Shown here piece after piece: positions 50,391 to 51,885 of a stretch of 51,885 nucleotides of DNA. The notes below the pieces were generated by a model that was not told where the DNA came from, ran no database searches, and saw only the letters and a program-made list of their open reading frames with translations. The position numbers and the translations under genes were made by a program. Origin of the DNA: Clostridia bacterium (lineage in GTDB: Bacteria; Bacillota; Clostridia; Christensenellales; CAG-138); the NCBI GenBank assembly GCA_017523925.1, contig JAFWVQ010000039.1, positions 1-51,885 of the forward strand, read 5' to 3'. Every line of letters begins with the position of its first letter. Within the stretch, counting starts at the first letter, position 1.

Positions 50391-50487
50391 TTTTGATTTA
50401 TTCACAGCGCTCAATCTGCACTTTTCAAGGTAAGAACGAACAAACAATGGTCATGACTAAAAAGCATTCTCGGCTTTTCTCCCGTTG

Positions 50488-50835
50488 TCAACCGTTCTTC
50501 TTCCGAGACGAAACGAAACAACCTTCGGATTCACTCCTCGCAGCCGATACCGGCATAGGGGATATTGTGGATAAGGCAATGCTCCTCATCCTCAAAGTCT
50601 TCGTGATCCGGTTCCTCGCCTTCGCGCGCTGCGCATTCAATTCATCCACAATGTTTTCGATCAGCACCATGTCAATAAACAGGGGCAGTCGTTCTAACAT
50701 CTCTTCCGGCACGTCAGTTTCCGTGCTGTACCCCTTGAGGATGTATCGAAGTAGCTGTGCATATACGCCATTGGTGAGATCGTTCACTGTGCTCACGGTG
50801 AAATCAAATCCGTACCCATGCAAAGCGGAGCTCAA
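50488..50835 (-). pseudogene. Broken ORF, C-terminal part of an unrecognised protein
   Basis: A 115-codon frame that would have to start at TTG with no ribosome site. Residues about 5-75 look like real helical protein (FDFTVSTVNDLTNGVYAQLL and RLPLFIDMVLIENIVDELN, faintly like the C-terminus of APH-type phosphotransferases). The last 40 residues are Ser/Arg-rich and look like out-of-frame sequence. The 5' side is cut by a hairpin stack at 50834-50886. I read it as a degraded gene in a mobile zone. Confidence 0.4.
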
Positions 50836-50886
50836 CTCAAAGTGAGTTCATCCACGAAGGTGGCTTTTACCCGTCCGAAAGGGCGG
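50834..50886. repeat. Stack of short hairpins
   Basis: Three consecutive small hairpins: AACTCA-AAG-TGAGTT (50834-50848), CCAC-GAAG-GTGG (50852-50863) and CCGTCC-GAAA-GGGCGG (50871-50886), the last with a GAAA tetraloop and one G-T pair. This style resembles dispersed palindromic repeats of gut Bacillota. Confidence 0.6.
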
Positions 50887-50895
50887 ATCTAATTG

Positions 50896-50930
50896 AAAAC
50901 GGCAAGTCTTGCGACTTGCCGTTTTATGTG
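50896..50930. terminator. Strong bidirectional hairpin terminator
   Basis: A perfect 12-bp stem AAAACGGCAAGT / ACTTGCCGTTTT (50896-50907 and 50914-50925). It follows the GNAT gene on the minus strand and may also end plus-strand transcripts. Confidence 0.7.
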
Positions 50931-51012
50931 TAAGACCGCGTAAAAGTGTACCATAGCATAGAAAGAACGCCTAAAGGCACACCAGCAGGGGAGCCCTGCA
51001 AACTGGTATTTG

Positions 51013-51564
51013 TCAACTTGTTCGGTTTTGCTGAAAAGATCGTTTCAGCGGCAGCACAGCGACTTCCTCCGCATCTTCATAATCGCTGTCTTTCTCACCG
51101 TTCGGCGCAAATCCAAATGAGGCGTACAGATGCCTGGCTGCTTCATTTTCCTGATCGTATGATGTACTCCATGTGTCTTCCTCTCCATCCGGAAATGATA
51201 GAACATAGTCCAAAAGAAGGTTCAGTGCATCCCTTCCGAATCCTTTTCCTTGAAATCTGTGATCGATCATAAATCGCCAAAGATAATAGCTGTGGCGATA
51301 TATTTCCGCCATACCGTTATATTCCTCGGAATGGTGTCCGATTATGGCAAATCCGACCGCTGTGTCTCCATCGTAGATACCGAAACACTGAACAAATCTG
51401 CCGCTTGCATTTACGGCATAAGCCTGAGCCATACTCACCGTGTTCGAAGCAACGTAGTCTTTCTGCGATTCAGCAACTTCAAGCTTCATCAGATCAACGA
51501 AGTTATTGTCATTCACCTTTTCAAGTCTTATCCCTTTGTTTTTCAGTTCATATCTGCCTGTCAT
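51013..51564 (-). CDS. GNAT family N-acetyltransferase
   Basis: This 183-residue acetyltransferase has the acetyl-CoA loop HRFQGKGFGRDALNLLLDYV (motif A, Q/R-x-x-G-x-G), followed by TSYDQENEAARHLYASFGF (motif B, the N-x-x-A-x-x-L-Y-x-x-x-G-F signature). The substrate is unknown; small-molecule amines or polyamines are common for this subgroup. ATG 51564 lies seven bases after GAGGAGG; the longer frame begins inside that site. It lies in the repeat-rich right end. Confidence 0.9.
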   Translation of the reverse strand: MTGRYELKNKGIRLEKVNDNNFVDLMKLEVAESQKDYVASNTVSMAQAYAVNASGRFVQCFGIYDGDTAVGFAIIGHHSEEYNGMAEIYRHSYYLWRFMIDHRFQGKGFGRDALNLLLDYVLSFPDGEEDTWSTSYDQENEAARHLYASFGFAPNGEKDSDYEDAEEVAVLPLKRSFQQNRTS

Positions 51565-51723
51565 TTTAAGCCTCCTCAAATCCGGTTTTTACCGAATTCA
51601 TTCTACCAAACTCCATAGGCCGCGTCAAACGCAAAAAAGCTGTGATGCAACCGTTCGTCTACTCCGAAGCCTGATTTTGCTTGTTACTATTTTATCCGGT
51701 CGTTTTTTGTCCGAAATGCAGTA

Positions 51724-51762
51724 AGAAACCTCTCTTGTCCGGTAGACAAAAGAGGTTTCTTT
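51724..51762 (+). terminator. Terminator-like hairpin, second copy
   Basis: AAGAAACCTCT pairs with AGAGGTTTCTT, with inner TTGTC/GACAA, then TTG. Shares AAAAGAGGTTTCTTTG with the hairpin at 49.6 kb. Confidence 0.6.
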
Positions 51763-51766
51763 GTTG

Positions 51767-51819
51767 ACTAAGTACGCCCAAAAGTACACTTTTTAAACTA
51801 AGTACGCCTAAAAATGCAC
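51767..51819. repeat. Two 23-bp direct repeats resembling an IS end
   Basis: ACTAAGTACGCC(C/T)AAAA(G/A)T(A/G)CAC occurs at 51767-51789 and 51797-51819, offset 30 bp. A related partial copy (ACGCCTAAAGGCACACCAGCA) lies near 50967. Multiple short end repeats are typical of IS21-like elements, but no istA/istB is in the window. Confidence 0.6.
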
Positions 51820-51885
51820 CAGCAAATGGTATCATAAAATAGTTCACACAGGGATTCGTATAATATATTTTTCATGATTGAATTC

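Larger units (their letters stand above)
49660..50395 (+). mobile_element. IS200-type insertion sequence (TnpA only)
   Basis: A compact element of about 0.73 kb. Left end hairpin CCACCAG-TTCAA-CTGGTGG (49670-49688), tnpA, and right end hairpin CCACCCG-TTCAA-CGGGTGG (50372-50390) with the same TTCAA loop. No tnpB or IscB gene and no inverted terminal repeats, as expected for the single-strand HUH mechanism. Exact boundaries need a comparison with an empty site. Confidence 0.88.
51565..51885. other. Non-coding right end with repeats
   Basis: No gene is visible in these 321 bp. It holds a terminator-like hairpin at 51724-51762 and two imperfect 23-bp direct repeats (annotated separately), suggesting IS ends or remnants. 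Confidence 0.6.

Noticed and set aside
50387..50845. 152-codon plus-strand ORF right of the IS200
   Set aside because: No ribosome site, begins at the IS hairpin, Ser/Phe-rich composition; antisense to the more protein-like minus frame.
1..51885. CRISPR arrays, rRNA operons, prophage
   Set aside because: No regularly spaced repeats of 24-40 bp, no rRNA sequence and no phage structural genes were seen.

Overview
The window looks like the chromosome of a spore-forming, anaerobic member of the Clostridia (Bacillota). It carries a spoIIA operon (spoIIAA, spoIIAB, sigF), spoVAC, yabP/yabQ, an iron-sulfur L-serine dehydratase, a phosphotransbutyrylase/butyrate kinase pair, strong AGGAGG-type ribosome sites and a dockerin-bearing exoenzyme. 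Coding GC is moderately high, which produces long spurious ORFs antisense to real genes. No species can be named from the sequence alone.

Layout. 1-6.2 kb (minus): an oligopeptide ABC transporter, oppA-oppB-oppC-oppD (oppD cut by the window edge), with a greatly enlarged OppC and OppA. 6.3-7.0 kb (minus): a small membrane protein. 7.3-8.9 kb (plus): sdaAB-sdaAA. 9.0-13.0 kb (minus): shikimate operon aroB-aroA-aroC-(chorismate mutase/shikimate kinase fusion). 13.2-15.6 kb (plus): spoIIAA-spoIIAB-sigF, two tiny ORFs and a frameshifted spoVAC. 15.6-16.4 kb (minus): rsmA. 16.7-17.7 kb (plus): tRNA-Pro and an SGNH-like lipoprotein. 17.8-27.0 kb (minus): zapA, U32 peptidase, mutS2, DUF523, a two-component system and an HtrA protease. 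27.1-35.8 kb (plus): pepF, glycerate kinase, tldD-tldE, ptb and a butyrate kinase-thioredoxin fusion. 35.9-42.1 kb (minus): a TerB-like protein, a PqqD/radical SAM/HPr-kinase-like cassette, a dockerin metalloprotease and an SdpI remnant. 42.1-46.0 kb: a nitrilase (plus), then a zinc-ribbon membrane protein and a hydrolase-acyltransferase fusion (minus). 46.0-49.5 kb (plus): yabP-yabQ, an ECF sigma factor with a probable anti-sigma factor, and a lipoprotein. 49.6-51.9 kb: an IS200-type element, stacked hairpins, a broken ORF, a GNAT acetyltransferase and repeats resembling IS ends.

Most of the window is ordinary core genome. The parts that stand out are: six diverged tandem repeats inserted in the OppC permease; the butyrate kinase-thioredoxin fusion; a radical SAM + PqqD + HPr-kinase-like cassette with a structured leader and no visible precursor peptide; two tiny ORFs and a frameshift in the spoIIA-spoVA operon; and a small mobile/repeat zone at the right end.
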